From AC-32 sp963728765 (GTDB lineage Bacteria; Actinomycetota; Thermoleophilia; Gaiellales; Gaiellaceae): a DNA stretch of 64,000 nucleotides. The stretch lies in assembly GCA_963728765.1 (NCBI GenBank), contig CAVSKX010000003.1, positions 1 through 64,000 of the forward strand, written 5' to 3'. The notes beneath the pieces are model-generated. The model did not search any database and was not told the origin of the DNA. It was given only the letters and a program-made list of their open reading frames with translations. This document shows, piece by piece, positions 55,983 to 63,628 of the stretch (positions within the stretch are counted from its first letter, which is position 1; each line of letters begins with the position of its first letter). A program made the position numbers and the translations under genes.

Positions 55983-56017
55983 AACCTTGAACTACATTAC
56001 CACAAGGTTGCGGTAAT
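55975..56017. promoter_or_regulatory. MarR-type operator between divergent genes
   Basis: A 22-bp imperfect palindrome at 55996-56017 (ATTACC, 10 nt, GGTAAT; inner CAA/TTG also pair) overlaps the marR start. A second half-site, GTTACCACAAC, begins at 55975, exactly 21 bp upstream of the related ATTACCACAAG, that is two helical turns. It overlaps the propeller gene's start. A TACATT -10-like hexamer (55993-55998) lies inside. Confidence 0.6.
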
Positions 56018-56459
56018 GCCCGACGCCGGCCCGGACACCATCCTGCTCGACCTCTTCCGCACTAACCAGGTTCGCGAGCGGCTGATCGAGTCGGCGCTCG
56101 AGGGCGTCGACCTCCCGCCCGAGGACTACCCCTTCTACGTCCTGATCGGCGCCGAGGGCCCGTGGACGCCGACCGCGCTGGCCGGCCGGATGGAGATGCC
56201 GCTCTCGACCGTCCTCTTCCGGGTGGGCCGGCTCGAGAAGCGGGGCCACGTCGAGCGGTTCCCGAATCCCGACGACCGGCGCTCCTACCTCGTGCAGCTC
56301 ACCGCGTCCGGGACGAAGCTCCTCGGCGAGGCGCGGCCGCGGTTCCGCGCCTACGCCGAGGCGGTCGAGAAGCGGCTCGGCGCCGAGCGGGTCGGCTCGC
56401 TGCGCGGCGACCTCGGCGAGCTGCGGGAGGCGATCGAGGCGGAGCTCAGCTCCGGATGA
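56016..56459 (+). CDS. MarR family transcriptional regulator
   Basis: A 147-residue winged-helix regulator: YPFYVLIGAEGPWTPTALAGRMEMPLSTVLFRVGRLEKRGHVERFPNPDDRRSYLVQLTASG, with the DDRR wing, followed by a dimerisation helix. The start is ATG at 56016-56018. The palindrome covering its start suggests autorepression and control of the divergent propeller gene. Its end overlaps the convergent methyltransferase gene by 14 bp. The ligand is unknown. Confidence 0.9.
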   Translation: MPDAGPDTILLDLFRTNQVRERLIESALEGVDLPPEDYPFYVLIGAEGPWTPTALAGRMEMPLSTVLFRVGRLEKRGHVERFPNPDDRRSYLVQLTASGTKLLGEARPRFRAYAEAVEKRLGAERVGSLRGDLGELREAIEAELSSG

Positions 56460-57810
56460 GGAGACCGACCGCCTCGACGTGCGGCGTGTGCGGGAACATG
56501 TCGACCGGACGCACGCGCTCCAGGCGGTAGCCCCACTCCTTGCCGAGCTCCTTCACGTTTCCGGCCAGCGTCGTCGGGTTGCACGAGACGTAGACGACCC
56601 GGTCGGCCTCGAGCCGGGCCAGTCGCCGCAGGGCTTTCCCGGACAGCCCCGCGCGCGGCGGGTCGACCACGGCCACATCCGGCGGCCCCGCCCGCGCCGC
56701 GAGCTCCTCCAGCGAGGCACCCACCTCGCCGGCGAAGAAGGCCGCGTTCGCGATCCCGTTCAGGTCCGCGTTCTCGAGCGCGCAGGCCACCGACTCCTCC
56801 GAGACCTCCACCCCCCACACCGTCAGCGCGCGCGACGCCATCGTGAGACCGATCGTCCCGATCCCGCAGTAGAGGTCGTAGACGGTCTCGTTGCCGGTCA
56901 GCCCCGCGTAATCGCCCGCGAGCTCGTACAGGCGCTCGGCCATGCGCGAGTTCGTCTGCAGGAACGCGTTCGGCCGCACGCGGAAGCGCAGCCCGCACAG
57001 CTCCTCCTCGATCGCCTCGTCACCCCAGAGCAGCGTCGTGGGCAGGTTCGTGACCTCCGCCTGCGAGTCGTTCACCGACCAGTGAATCGAGCGCACCTCG
57101 GGGAAACGGCGCAGCACCTCGACGAGCTCGTCGCGGTCGAAGCGCTCCCCCCCGGCGGTCACGAGCTGCACGAGCAGCTGGCGGGTGTTGCGGCCCTCGC
57201 GCAGCACGAGGTGGCGCAGGTACCCGGTGTGCTCGGCCTGGTCGTAGGGCTCGAGGCGCTCCGCCCGCGCCCAGTCCCGCACGGCGTTGCGGACGGCGTT
57301 GCCGACGTCGGAGCTGAGCCAGCACTTCTCGACGTCGAGGACCTCGTCCCAGCGGCCGGCCCGGTGGAACCCGAGCGCCGGCCCCGCTTGCGTCTGCGTG
57401 AACGAGTACTCGAGCTTGTTGCGGTAGTGGAAGACCTCGACGGCCGGGACGATCGGCTCGAGCGGCGGCTCGGCTATCCCGCCGATGCGGCGCAGCGCAT
57501 CGCCGACCTGCTCCTCCTTCGCGGCGACCTGGACCTCGTACGCGAGGTCCTGAAAGCGGCAGCCGCCGCAGGCCGGGTAGTGCGCGCACGGGGCGTCGAC
57601 CCGGTTCGGCCCCGGCTCGACCACGTCGACCGCGAGCGCTTCGGCGTGGTTGCGCTTCACCTTCGTCACGCGCGCGAGCACCCGGTCGCCGGGGAGGCCG
57701 CGGCGGACGAAGACGACGAAGCCGTTCAGCCGCGCGACGCCGTTCCCGCCGTAGGCGAGCGAGTCGATCGAGAGCTCGAGCTCCTGGTCCTTCGTGACGG
57801 GCGCGGCCAT
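56446..57810 (-). CDS. Class I SAM-dependent RNA (uracil-C5) methyltransferase, TrmA/RlmD family
   Basis: A 454-residue m5U methyltransferase. An N-terminal TRAM domain (LELSIDSLAYGGNGVARLNGFVVFV) is followed by an iron-sulfur Cys cluster (CAHYPACGGCRFQDLAYE). The SAM site is VYDLYCGIGTIGLTMA, and the catalytic-Cys motif is VVYVSCNPTTLAGNVKEL. The C-terminal VDMFPHTPHVEAVGLL is the family's general-base region. The target, 23S U1939/U747 or tRNA U54, cannot be told from sequence alone. The start is ATG at 57808-57810; it converges on marR. Confidence 0.9.
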   Translation of the reverse strand: MAAPVTKDQELELSIDSLAYGGNGVARLNGFVVFVRRGLPGDRVLARVTKVKRNHAEALAVDVVEPGPNRVDAPCAHYPACGGCRFQDLAYEVQVAAKEEQVGDALRRIGGIAEPPLEPIVPAVEVFHYRNKLEYSFTQTQAGPALGFHRAGRWDEVLDVEKCWLSSDVGNAVRNAVRDWARAERLEPYDQAEHTGYLRHLVLREGRNTRQLLVQLVTAGGERFDRDELVEVLRRFPEVRSIHWSVNDSQAEVTNLPTTLLWGDEAIEEELCGLRFRVRPNAFLQTNSRMAERLYELAGDYAGLTGNETVYDLYCGIGTIGLTMASRALTVWGVEVSEESVACALENADLNGIANAAFFAGEVGASLEELAARAGPPDVAVVDPPRAGLSGKALRRLARLEADRVVYVSCNPTTLAGNVKELGKEWGYRLERVRPVDMFPHTPHVEAVGLLIRS

Positions 57811-57823
57811 AGGGCCGCTCAGA

Positions 57824-58690
57824 CTAGGAGAACGGCGGGTGCAGCGGAAGGATCAGCGGTGGCCGCGGCTTTTGGCGGAAGTCGAAATCCTGCGCGAGGT
57901 CGCCGATCTGCGGCATCGCGTTGCGCACCCACGGTCGCGGGTCCGGGCGGCCGTCCGTCTTCGGGTCGAGTCGCTGGCCGCCGAGGAAGTCGTCCTCCAT
58001 GAACTTCACGAAGGAGTCGAGGCTCGCCGTGCCGTGGTCGATGAGGCCGCGTCGCGCGTAGGGCGAGATGACGAGCGCAGGCACGCGCATCCCGAAGCCG
58101 TCGCGGTCGACGATCGGCGGCACGACGTGGTCGTAGAAGCCGCCCAGTCGTCCCAGGCGAGCAAGATCGCGGTCGAGGGCCAGTCCGGGCTGCCCATGAT
58201 CGCGTTGATCGCGCTGGTCACATAGGTCTGGCCGCGGCTGATGCGGGCGGGCGGATGCTCGCTCACACGGTTGCTCGGCGTGAGCCACGAGACGGCCGGC
58301 AACGCGCCGCGCTTCGCCGCCGCCGGCATCGATGTGCTCGTGTGGGCCGCCGCTGTTCCGGTCGCGTGCGTCGTGGAAGGGGTAGACGCAGAGATGCGTG
58401 CGCTGATCGGGCACGCAGACGGTGAAGCAGCCGTTCCGGCGCGGCAGCCCGTCGGCTCCCCGGTAGGTCCCGAAGTAGGAGTCGAACGAGCGGTTCTCCT
58501 GCAGGATCACGACCACGTGCCGGATCTTGTGGATTCCCACCGGATGCGCGTGTGGTCGCCCGCCCGAAGAACACGACACCCGAGACGAGCGCGACCGACA
58601 GCGCGAACGCAATCGGCAGCCGCCGTGCACTCGCTGAACCTAAACCGGTTGCCTTGAGTTGAAGTGAACCGCCGGTTGTCGTTCAGCCAA
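57824..58690 (-). pseudogene. Broken phospholipase C-type phosphoesterase gene
   Basis: Pieces of an alkaline-phosphatase-superfamily phospholipase C are spread over three phases. A signal anchor (LPIAFALSVALVSGVVFFG) is in one frame. The catalytic start IRHVVVILQENRSFDSYFGTYRGADGLP is in a second. LPAVSWLTPSNRVSEHPP and the INAIMGSPDWPSTAILLAWDDW segment are in a third. Then GGFYDHVVPPIVDRDGFG and PALVISPYARRGLIDHGT return in the second frame. At DDW/GGF a GGGG run has become GGG. About 200 residues normally lying between the first and second catalytic pieces are missing. It is non-functional unless the assembly is wrong. Confidence 0.8.
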
Positions 58691-58700
58691 GGCGGACGGT

Positions 58701-59099
58701 TCAGCCCAGCGCCGTGACGTAGACCTTGCGGTCGCGCGGGCCGTCGAACTCGCAGAAGAAGATGCCCTGGTAGCGGCCGAGCGCGAGCCGTCCCTCGCGG
58801 AGCGGCACGAGCACCTCCGGGCTGATCAGCGACGCGCGCACGTGCGAGGGCGCGTTGGGGCCGTCGGCGTCGTCGTGGCGCCAGTTCCAGCCGTCCTCGA
58901 CGATCTTCTCCATCGCCTGCTCGAGGTCGTTGGCGAGCTCCGGGTCGATGTCTTCGTTGATCGTCACGCCCGCCGTCGTGTGCGGTACGTAGACCAGCGC
59001 CGCGGCCGCGCCGTTGGCGCCGTTCATCGCCTGCTCGACCTGGTCGGTGATGTCGAGCAGCTGCGTCCGCCGGTCGGTCTTGAGGCTGATCTCGTGCAC
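58701..59099 (-). CDS. YjbQ/UPF0047 family protein (secondary thiamine-phosphate synthase-like)
   Basis: A 132-residue protein of the YjbQ (UPF0047) family: ITDQVEQAM, ALVYVPHTTAGVTINEDIDPELANDLEQAMEKIV, HDDADGPNAPSHVRASLISPEVLVPLREGRLALGRYQGIFFCEFDGPRDRKVYV. The conserved His and Asn/Glu cluster is present. Some members have weak thiamine-phosphate synthase activity, but the true role is open. The start is GTG at 59097-59099, with TAGGAT 6 nt upstream and no ribosome-binding site. It diverges from the peptidase gene, sharing an overlapping -10 region. Confidence 0.9.
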   Translation of the reverse strand: MHEISLKTDRRTQLLDITDQVEQAMNGANGAAAALVYVPHTTAGVTINEDIDPELANDLEQAMEKIVEDGWNWRHDDADGPNAPSHVRASLISPEVLVPLREGRLALGRYQGIFFCEFDGPRDRKVYVTALG

Positions 59100-59104
59100 C
59101 CGGA

Positions 59105-59111
59105 TATCCTA
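59105..59111. promoter_or_regulatory. Overlapping divergent -10 hexamers (TATCCT / TAGGAT)
   Basis: The 7-bp TATCCTA reads TATCCT on the plus strand (7 nt before the peptidase ATG at 59118) and TAGGAT on the minus strand (6 nt before the yjbQ GTG at 59099). Both fit leaderless TANNNT promoters. The two starts are only 18 bp apart, so only one polymerase could use the site at a time. Confidence 0.5.
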
Positions 59112-59117
59112 CGACCT

Positions 59118-60608
59118 ATGCCGAGCGACCCGTCCCCCTCGCTGGACCTCGACACCTACCGCGCGAGCGCCGACCGGTTCATCGCCGAGCTCGACGAGGA
59201 GTACTACCAGCACTACGCCGGCCTGAAGGACCGGCTGGAGCTCGAAGAGATCTACGAGCGCCACTCGGCGCTGACCGAGCTCGAGCACGTACAGGCCGTC
59301 GGCGCGGCCGTCGACGGCGACCGGCGCGTGCGTGAGCTCTGGCACTTCGGCTGCGAGGGGTACCTCGGGAACCTCACGCGCGAGCACGCGGAGAAGGTCG
59401 CCGCGATCGAGGCCGAGCTCGAAGTGACCGTCGACGGCAAGCAGATCCCGTTCCGCATGTTGCGGCCCGAGATGGCGAACGAGCCGGATCGCGACCGGCG
59501 CGAGAAGCTCGACCGGGCCATGTGGGAGGCGACCGAGGAGCACCTCAACCCGATCTACCTCGACGCCGTGGAGATCGAGCGCCGCGAGCTGCCCGCGCTG
59601 GGCGCGTCGAGCTACGTCGACCTGTACGAGCAATTCGGCTTCCGGCTCAAGGAGCTCGCCGCGCAGTGCGAGGCGTTCCTCGCCGACACCGAGCGGCTCT
59701 ACGAGGACGTGCTCGGCCGTGCCGCGCGCGAGCAGCTGGGCCTCTCGCTCGACGACCTGGCCCGCTGGGACCTGCAGCGGATGATCCGCTCGCCGCAGTG
59801 GGACGAGGGCTTCCCGGCCGACAAGCTGGTGCCCGCACTGAAGGCGACGCTGAGCGACCTCGGCATCGATCTCGACAGCCAGGAGAACATCCACCTCGAC
59901 ATCGAGCAGCGGCCGCAGAAGACCCCGCGCGCCTTCTGTTCGCCGATCGAGATCCCCGACAAGGTGATGCTCGTGATCCAGCCGATCGGCGGCGCGGACG
60001 ACTGGCGCGCGTTCTTCCACGAGGCCGGGCACGCCGAGCACTTCGGCGGGACCTCGCCCGACCTCTCGATGGAAGAGAAGCGGCTAGGCGACGTCGCCGT
60101 CACCGAGGGCTGGGCGATGCTGATGCAGCACCTCACCGACGAGCCGGCGTGGCTCTCGCGCAAGCTCGACTTCCCGGGCCCGGAGGAGTACGCGGCCGAG
60201 GGGATGCTCTGGCTGCTGTTCTTCGTCCGCCGCTACTCGGCGAAGCTGCTCTACGAGCTCGAGTTCCACTCCAGCGACGACATCGACGGGATGGCCAAGC
60301 GGTACGCCGAGGTCCTCGGCGACGCGCTCAAGTTCGAGATCGCCGAGGAGAACTACCTCGCCGACATGGACTCGGGCTTCTACGTCACCGCGTACCTGCG
60401 CTCGTGGGCGTTCGAGTGCCAGCTTCGCGACCACCTGCGCGAGCGGTTCGGCACCGACTGGTTCACCCGTCGCGAGGCCGGCTCGCTGCTGCGCGAGCTC
60501 TGGGCGGAGGGCCAGCGGCCGACTGCCGACGAGCTGCTGAAGGACGTCTCGGGCTCGGAGATCGAGATGTCCGCGGTCGGCGACCGCGTGCGCGAGCGGC
60601 TTAGCTAG
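59118..60608 (+). CDS. M3-like zinc metallopeptidase
   Basis: A 496-residue mostly helical protein with a zinc-peptidase core, WRAFFHEAGHAEHFGG, near residue 300. The HExxH sequence reads HEAGH and is followed by VTEGWAMLMQHL, supplying the third ligand Glu. It resembles the M3 oligopeptidase / M2-like gluzincin group in size and helical build. It is soluble with no signal peptide. The start is ATG at 59118-59120, with a leaderless-type promoter 7 nt upstream. Physiological substrates are unknown; an intracellular peptidase role is likely. Confidence 0.82.
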   Translation: MPSDPSPSLDLDTYRASADRFIAELDEEYYQHYAGLKDRLELEEIYERHSALTELEHVQAVGAAVDGDRRVRELWHFGCEGYLGNLTREHAEKVAAIEAELEVTVDGKQIPFRMLRPEMANEPDRDRREKLDRAMWEATEEHLNPIYLDAVEIERRELPALGASSYVDLYEQFGFRLKELAAQCEAFLADTERLYEDVLGRAAREQLGLSLDDLARWDLQRMIRSPQWDEGFPADKLVPALKATLSDLGIDLDSQENIHLDIEQRPQKTPRAFCSPIEIPDKVMLVIQPIGGADDWRAFFHEAGHAEHFGGTSPDLSMEEKRLGDVAVTEGWAMLMQHLTDEPAWLSRKLDFPGPEEYAAEGMLWLLFFVRRYSAKLLYELEFHSSDDIDGMAKRYAEVLGDALKFEIAEENYLADMDSGFYVTAYLRSWAFECQLRDHLRERFGTDWFTRREAGSLLRELWAEGQRPTADELLKDVSGSEIEMSAVGDRVRERLS

Positions 60609-60695
60609 CCGATTCTGCTTTACTCTCCCCGACCGCGCCGATCCGACCAGGAGCGACGAATGCGCACTGCGTCATTGCCAAACGAGGAGGCCTTT

Positions 60696-60773
60696 GTGAC
60701 CTATTCGGAGGGAATGACGCTTGCTTCGACGAACGCTCAACCTGGGGATCCTGGCGCATGTAGACGCCGGTAA
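60696..60773 (+). CDS. Possible leader ORF overlapping the ribosomal-protection gene
   Basis: A GTG at 60696 is preceded by a near-perfect GAGGAGG ribosome-binding site and opens a 25-codon frame (beginning VTYSEGMTLAS). It ends in TAA at 60771-60773, 50 bp inside the ribosomal-protection ORF in another phase. It might couple or attenuate translation of that gene. No independent evidence shows it is expressed. Confidence 0.35.
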   Translation: MTYSEGMTLASTNAQPGDPGACRRR

Positions 60774-62664
60774 GACAACGCTCACCGAGCGGCTGCTGCA
60801 TGCCGCCGGCGTCATCGACGAGCCCGGCGACGTCGACCGCGGCACGACGCAGACCGACTCGCTGCCGCTGGAGCAGCAGCGCGGCATCACGATCAAGTCA
60901 GCCGTCGTGTCGTTCGAGATCGACGACGTCACCGTCAACCTGATCGACACCCCTGGCCACCCGGACTTCATCGCCGAGGTGGAGCGCGTGCTCGACGTGC
61001 TCGACGGCGCGGTGCTCGTCGTCTCGGCGGTCGAGGGCGTCCAGGCGCAAACGCCCTTGCTCATGCGCGCGCTGCAGCGCCTGCGGGTGCCGACGCTCCT
61101 GTTCGTGAACAAGACCGACCGGGCGGGGGCCGACACGGGCCGCGTGGTGGAGGCAATCGCCGAGCGGCTCACGGCTGCGGTCGTTCCGATGCCCGTCTCC
61201 CCCGAGAGCCTCCCCGTGCTCGCCGAGCGCGACGAGGCGCTGCTCGCTGCGTTCGTGGACGACCGGAGCATCCCCGCCGAACGCCTCGGCGACGCGCTCG
61301 CAGACCAGTCTCGGCGGGCGCTCGTGCATCCGGTCTTCTTCGGCTCGGCGAGGACCGGGGACGGCGTTCCGGCGCTGATGTCGGGGATCGCGGCGCTGCT
61401 GCCCGCCGCCGCGCCCGACGGCAACGGCCCGGCTGCGGGCACCGTCTTCAAGATCGAGCGAGGCCCGGCGGGGGAAAAGATCGCGTACGCCCGGATGCGC
61501 TCCGGGGTGGTCGCCGTGCGTGACCGGCTCCGCTTCGGACGCGAGGGCGAGGACAAGGTGACCGCGATCCGCGTCTTCGAGCGCGGCTCGTCGGTCCAGC
61601 GCTCCTCGGTGGCAGCCGGGCAGATCGGACAGCTCCGGGGCCTCGCCGACATCCGGATCGGGGACGCGATCGGCGCGGCGAAGCCGACCGCACGGCACCA
61701 GTTCGCGCCGCCGACGCTCGAGACAGTCGTCATTCCCCGCGAGCCGGATGGCAAGGCCGCGCTCCACGGCGCGCTTGCGGAGCTTGCCGAGCAGGATCCG
61801 CTGATCAACCTGCGCCAGGACGATGTCCGCCAGGAGCTCTTCGTCTCCGTGTACGGCGAGGTGCAGAAGGAGGTCATCCAGGCGACCCTGCTCGCCGACT
61901 ACGGCCTCGAGGTCGAGTTCCGCGAGACGACGACCATCTGCGTCGAGCGGCCGGTGGCCTTGGGCGCGGCGGTGGAGCGAATCACGCAGGAGCCCAATCC
62001 GTTTCTGGCCACGGTCGGGCTGCGGGTCGAGCCGGCGCAGCCCGGCAGCGGCGTCAGCTACACGCGAGAGGTCGCGGTTCACGGGACCATGCCCGCCGCC
62101 TTCTTCCGCGCTGTCGAGGACACCGTCCACGCAACGTTGCGGCAAGGGCTTCACGGCTGGCAGGTGATCGACTGCACGGTGACGCTGACCGACACCGGTT
62201 ACTACCCGCGCCAGAGCCATGCCCATCAGGGCTTCAGCAAGGCGATGTCCAGCACCGGCGAGGACTTCCGCAAGCTGACGCCGCTCGTCCTGATGAACGC
62301 TCTCCGTAAGGCGGAGACCGTCGTCTGCGAACCGATCCACCGCTTCCGCCTGGACGCGCCGGCAGACACGTTGGCGGTCGTCTTCTCCACGCTCGGTCGC
62401 CTCGGCGCGATTGCCCAGACTCCGACGGTGGGCGATACGTGGACGACCATCGAGGGCGAGATCCGGGTCGCCCGGATCCAGGAGCTGCAGCGCTCGCTCG
62501 GGTCCCTGACGCACGGCGAGGGCGTGCTCGAGCTCTGGTTCGACCGCTACGAGCCGGTCACCGCCGATCCGCCGCCGGCTCGGCGCCGATCGGACGCGAA
62601 TCCGCTCGACCGGCGCGAATATCTTCTACGGCTGAGCGGCCGTACTACCTCGTCGCCGTCCTGA
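60721..62664 (+). CDS. Ribosomal protection protein, Otr(A)/TetM-like
   Basis: A 647-residue EF-G-like translational GTPase: NLGILAHVDAGKTTLTERLL (G1), QQRGITIKS (G2), LIDTPGHPDFIAEV (G3), FVNKTDRAG (G4). Domain IV carries YYPRQSHAHQGFSKAMSSTGEDFRKLTPLVL, which closely resembles Streptomyces Otr(A) rather than the Firmicutes Tet(M) loop. Such proteins dislodge tetracycline-type drugs from the ribosome; environmental actinobacterial homologues may have other or intrinsic roles. The start is TTG at 60721, with GGAGGGA 7 nt upstream; an in-frame stop at 60715 excludes longer forms. It converges on the M28 gene with a 20-bp overlap. Confidence 0.88.
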   Translation: MLRRTLNLGILAHVDAGKTTLTERLLHAAGVIDEPGDVDRGTTQTDSLPLEQQRGITIKSAVVSFEIDDVTVNLIDTPGHPDFIAEVERVLDVLDGAVLVVSAVEGVQAQTPLLMRALQRLRVPTLLFVNKTDRAGADTGRVVEAIAERLTAAVVPMPVSPESLPVLAERDEALLAAFVDDRSIPAERLGDALADQSRRALVHPVFFGSARTGDGVPALMSGIAALLPAAAPDGNGPAAGTVFKIERGPAGEKIAYARMRSGVVAVRDRLRFGREGEDKVTAIRVFERGSSVQRSSVAAGQIGQLRGLADIRIGDAIGAAKPTARHQFAPPTLETVVIPREPDGKAALHGALAELAEQDPLINLRQDDVRQELFVSVYGEVQKEVIQATLLADYGLEVEFRETTTICVERPVALGAAVERITQEPNPFLATVGLRVEPAQPGSGVSYTREVAVHGTMPAAFFRAVEDTVHATLRQGLHGWQVIDCTVTLTDTGYYPRQSHAHQGFSKAMSSTGEDFRKLTPLVLMNALRKAETVVCEPIHRFRLDAPADTLAVVFSTLGRLGAIAQTPTVGDTWTTIEGEIRVARIQELQRSLGSLTHGEGVLELWFDRYEPVTADPPPARRRSDANPLDRREYLLRLSGRTTSSPS

Positions 62665-63472
62665 CCGCCCTTGCGGTCAGCCGAATCACGGCCGAGAGCT
62701 TCGCCGTGTCCAGCCGGCCGACGCGGTCGCACGCGCTGTGCCAGCAGGGGTCCCAGCGCCATTCGATCCACGCGGCCGGGACGCCGCCGCGCGTCAGCTC
62801 CTCGTGGTCTGAGAGTCCGCGGTCCGGCAGGTACGTCGCGCGGACGCCGATCGAGCGCGCCGCCGCGAGCGCGGCCCGGGCCGAGTGGTTCGGCCCGCGC
62901 ACCTCGATGCCGCGCACGTTCAGCTCGGGTCCCCACCCGACCATGTCCAGCGAGAGCGCGACCCGCACGCTGCGCCGTTCCGCGCGGGTAAGGCTGCGCA
63001 GCAACCGCGCCGAGCCGAGGTGGAGGCTCGAGCCCGTCGTCACCTGTTCCTCGGCGCCGAGCGCCGCGTAGAGAACACCCGCAGTCTTCCCCAGCTCGCG
63101 GGCGACCTCGACGAGCACGCCGACCCCCGAGCCGTTGTCGTTCGCAGCAGGCCCCGCTGAGACACCGTCGAGGTGCGCGACCACGATCGCGCGCAGCGGG
63201 CCGCCGCCGGTCCGGAAGACGAGGTTGCGCGAGAAGCCGCCGCGCGGCAGCGGCACGCGCTGGACGACCGGGGTGAGACCGAGCCGCACGAACCGGGCGC
63301 GCACGACCCGGGCGGCGCGCAGCTCGTTGGCGGAGCCGGCCACGCGCGGGCCGAGCACGGCGAGCGCCCGGACGGTCTGCTTCGCGCGCACGCCCGTTTG
63401 GTCGACGCGCGCCGCCGAGCCCCCGGCCAGGAGCGCCGCGGCGCAGGCGCAACCCACGATGTGGACGAGCAT
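62645..63472 (-). CDS. Secreted M28 family aminopeptidase-like protein
   Basis: A 275-residue exported zinc peptidase of family M28. The signal peptide is MLVHIVGCACAAALLAGGSAA. Zinc-binding motifs are IVVAHLDGVSAGPAANDNGSG (His and bridging Asp), AALGAEEQ (catalytic Glu pair), LSLDMVGWG (Asp), and a C-terminal SDHEEL (His). The start is ATG at 63470-63472; the frame upstream to 63910 is a shadow of the next gene. It is smaller than typical M28 aminopeptidases. It would act in the periplasm or outside the cell on peptides. Confidence 0.85.
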   Translation of the reverse strand: MLVHIVGCACAAALLAGGSAARVDQTGVRAKQTVRALAVLGPRVAGSANELRAARVVRARFVRLGLTPVVQRVPLPRGGFSRNLVFRTGGGPLRAIVVAHLDGVSAGPAANDNGSGVGVLVEVARELGKTAGVLYAALGAEEQVTTGSSLHLGSARLLRSLTRAERRSVRVALSLDMVGWGPELNVRGIEVRGPNHSARAALAAARSIGVRATYLPDRGLSDHEELTRGGVPAAWIEWRWDPCWHSACDRVGRLDTAKLSAVIRLTARAVRTATR

Positions 63473-63525
63473 CCCCGGGAGCGTACGCAGCCCGCTGTCC
63501 TGTGTAGCTGCATAAGCTCTATGCA

Positions 63526-63583
63526 TGCTGAGACATCGCTTGCGATGTCGACTCCAGGACGGACGAGGTTCGCTCGTCCGTCC
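63526..63583 (+). repeat. Two-hairpin element, copy D (leader of the cDPG synthetase-like gene)
   Basis: After ATGCTGA comes hairpin I, GACATCGC-TT-GCGATGTC (63532-63549). After 7 nt comes hairpin II, GGACGGACGAG-GTTCG-CTCGTCCGTCC (63557-63583), a perfect 11-bp stem. Compared with copies B and C, two G-C pairs of hairpin I are A-U here, with both sides changed. A third small hairpin GCATA-AGCTC-TATGC (63510-63524) precedes it. It ends 45 nt before the ATG. Confidence 0.7.
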
Positions 63584-63628
63584 GTCGGAGCCGACCAATC
63601 GACACATGCTGGATGAGGACGGAGACGC

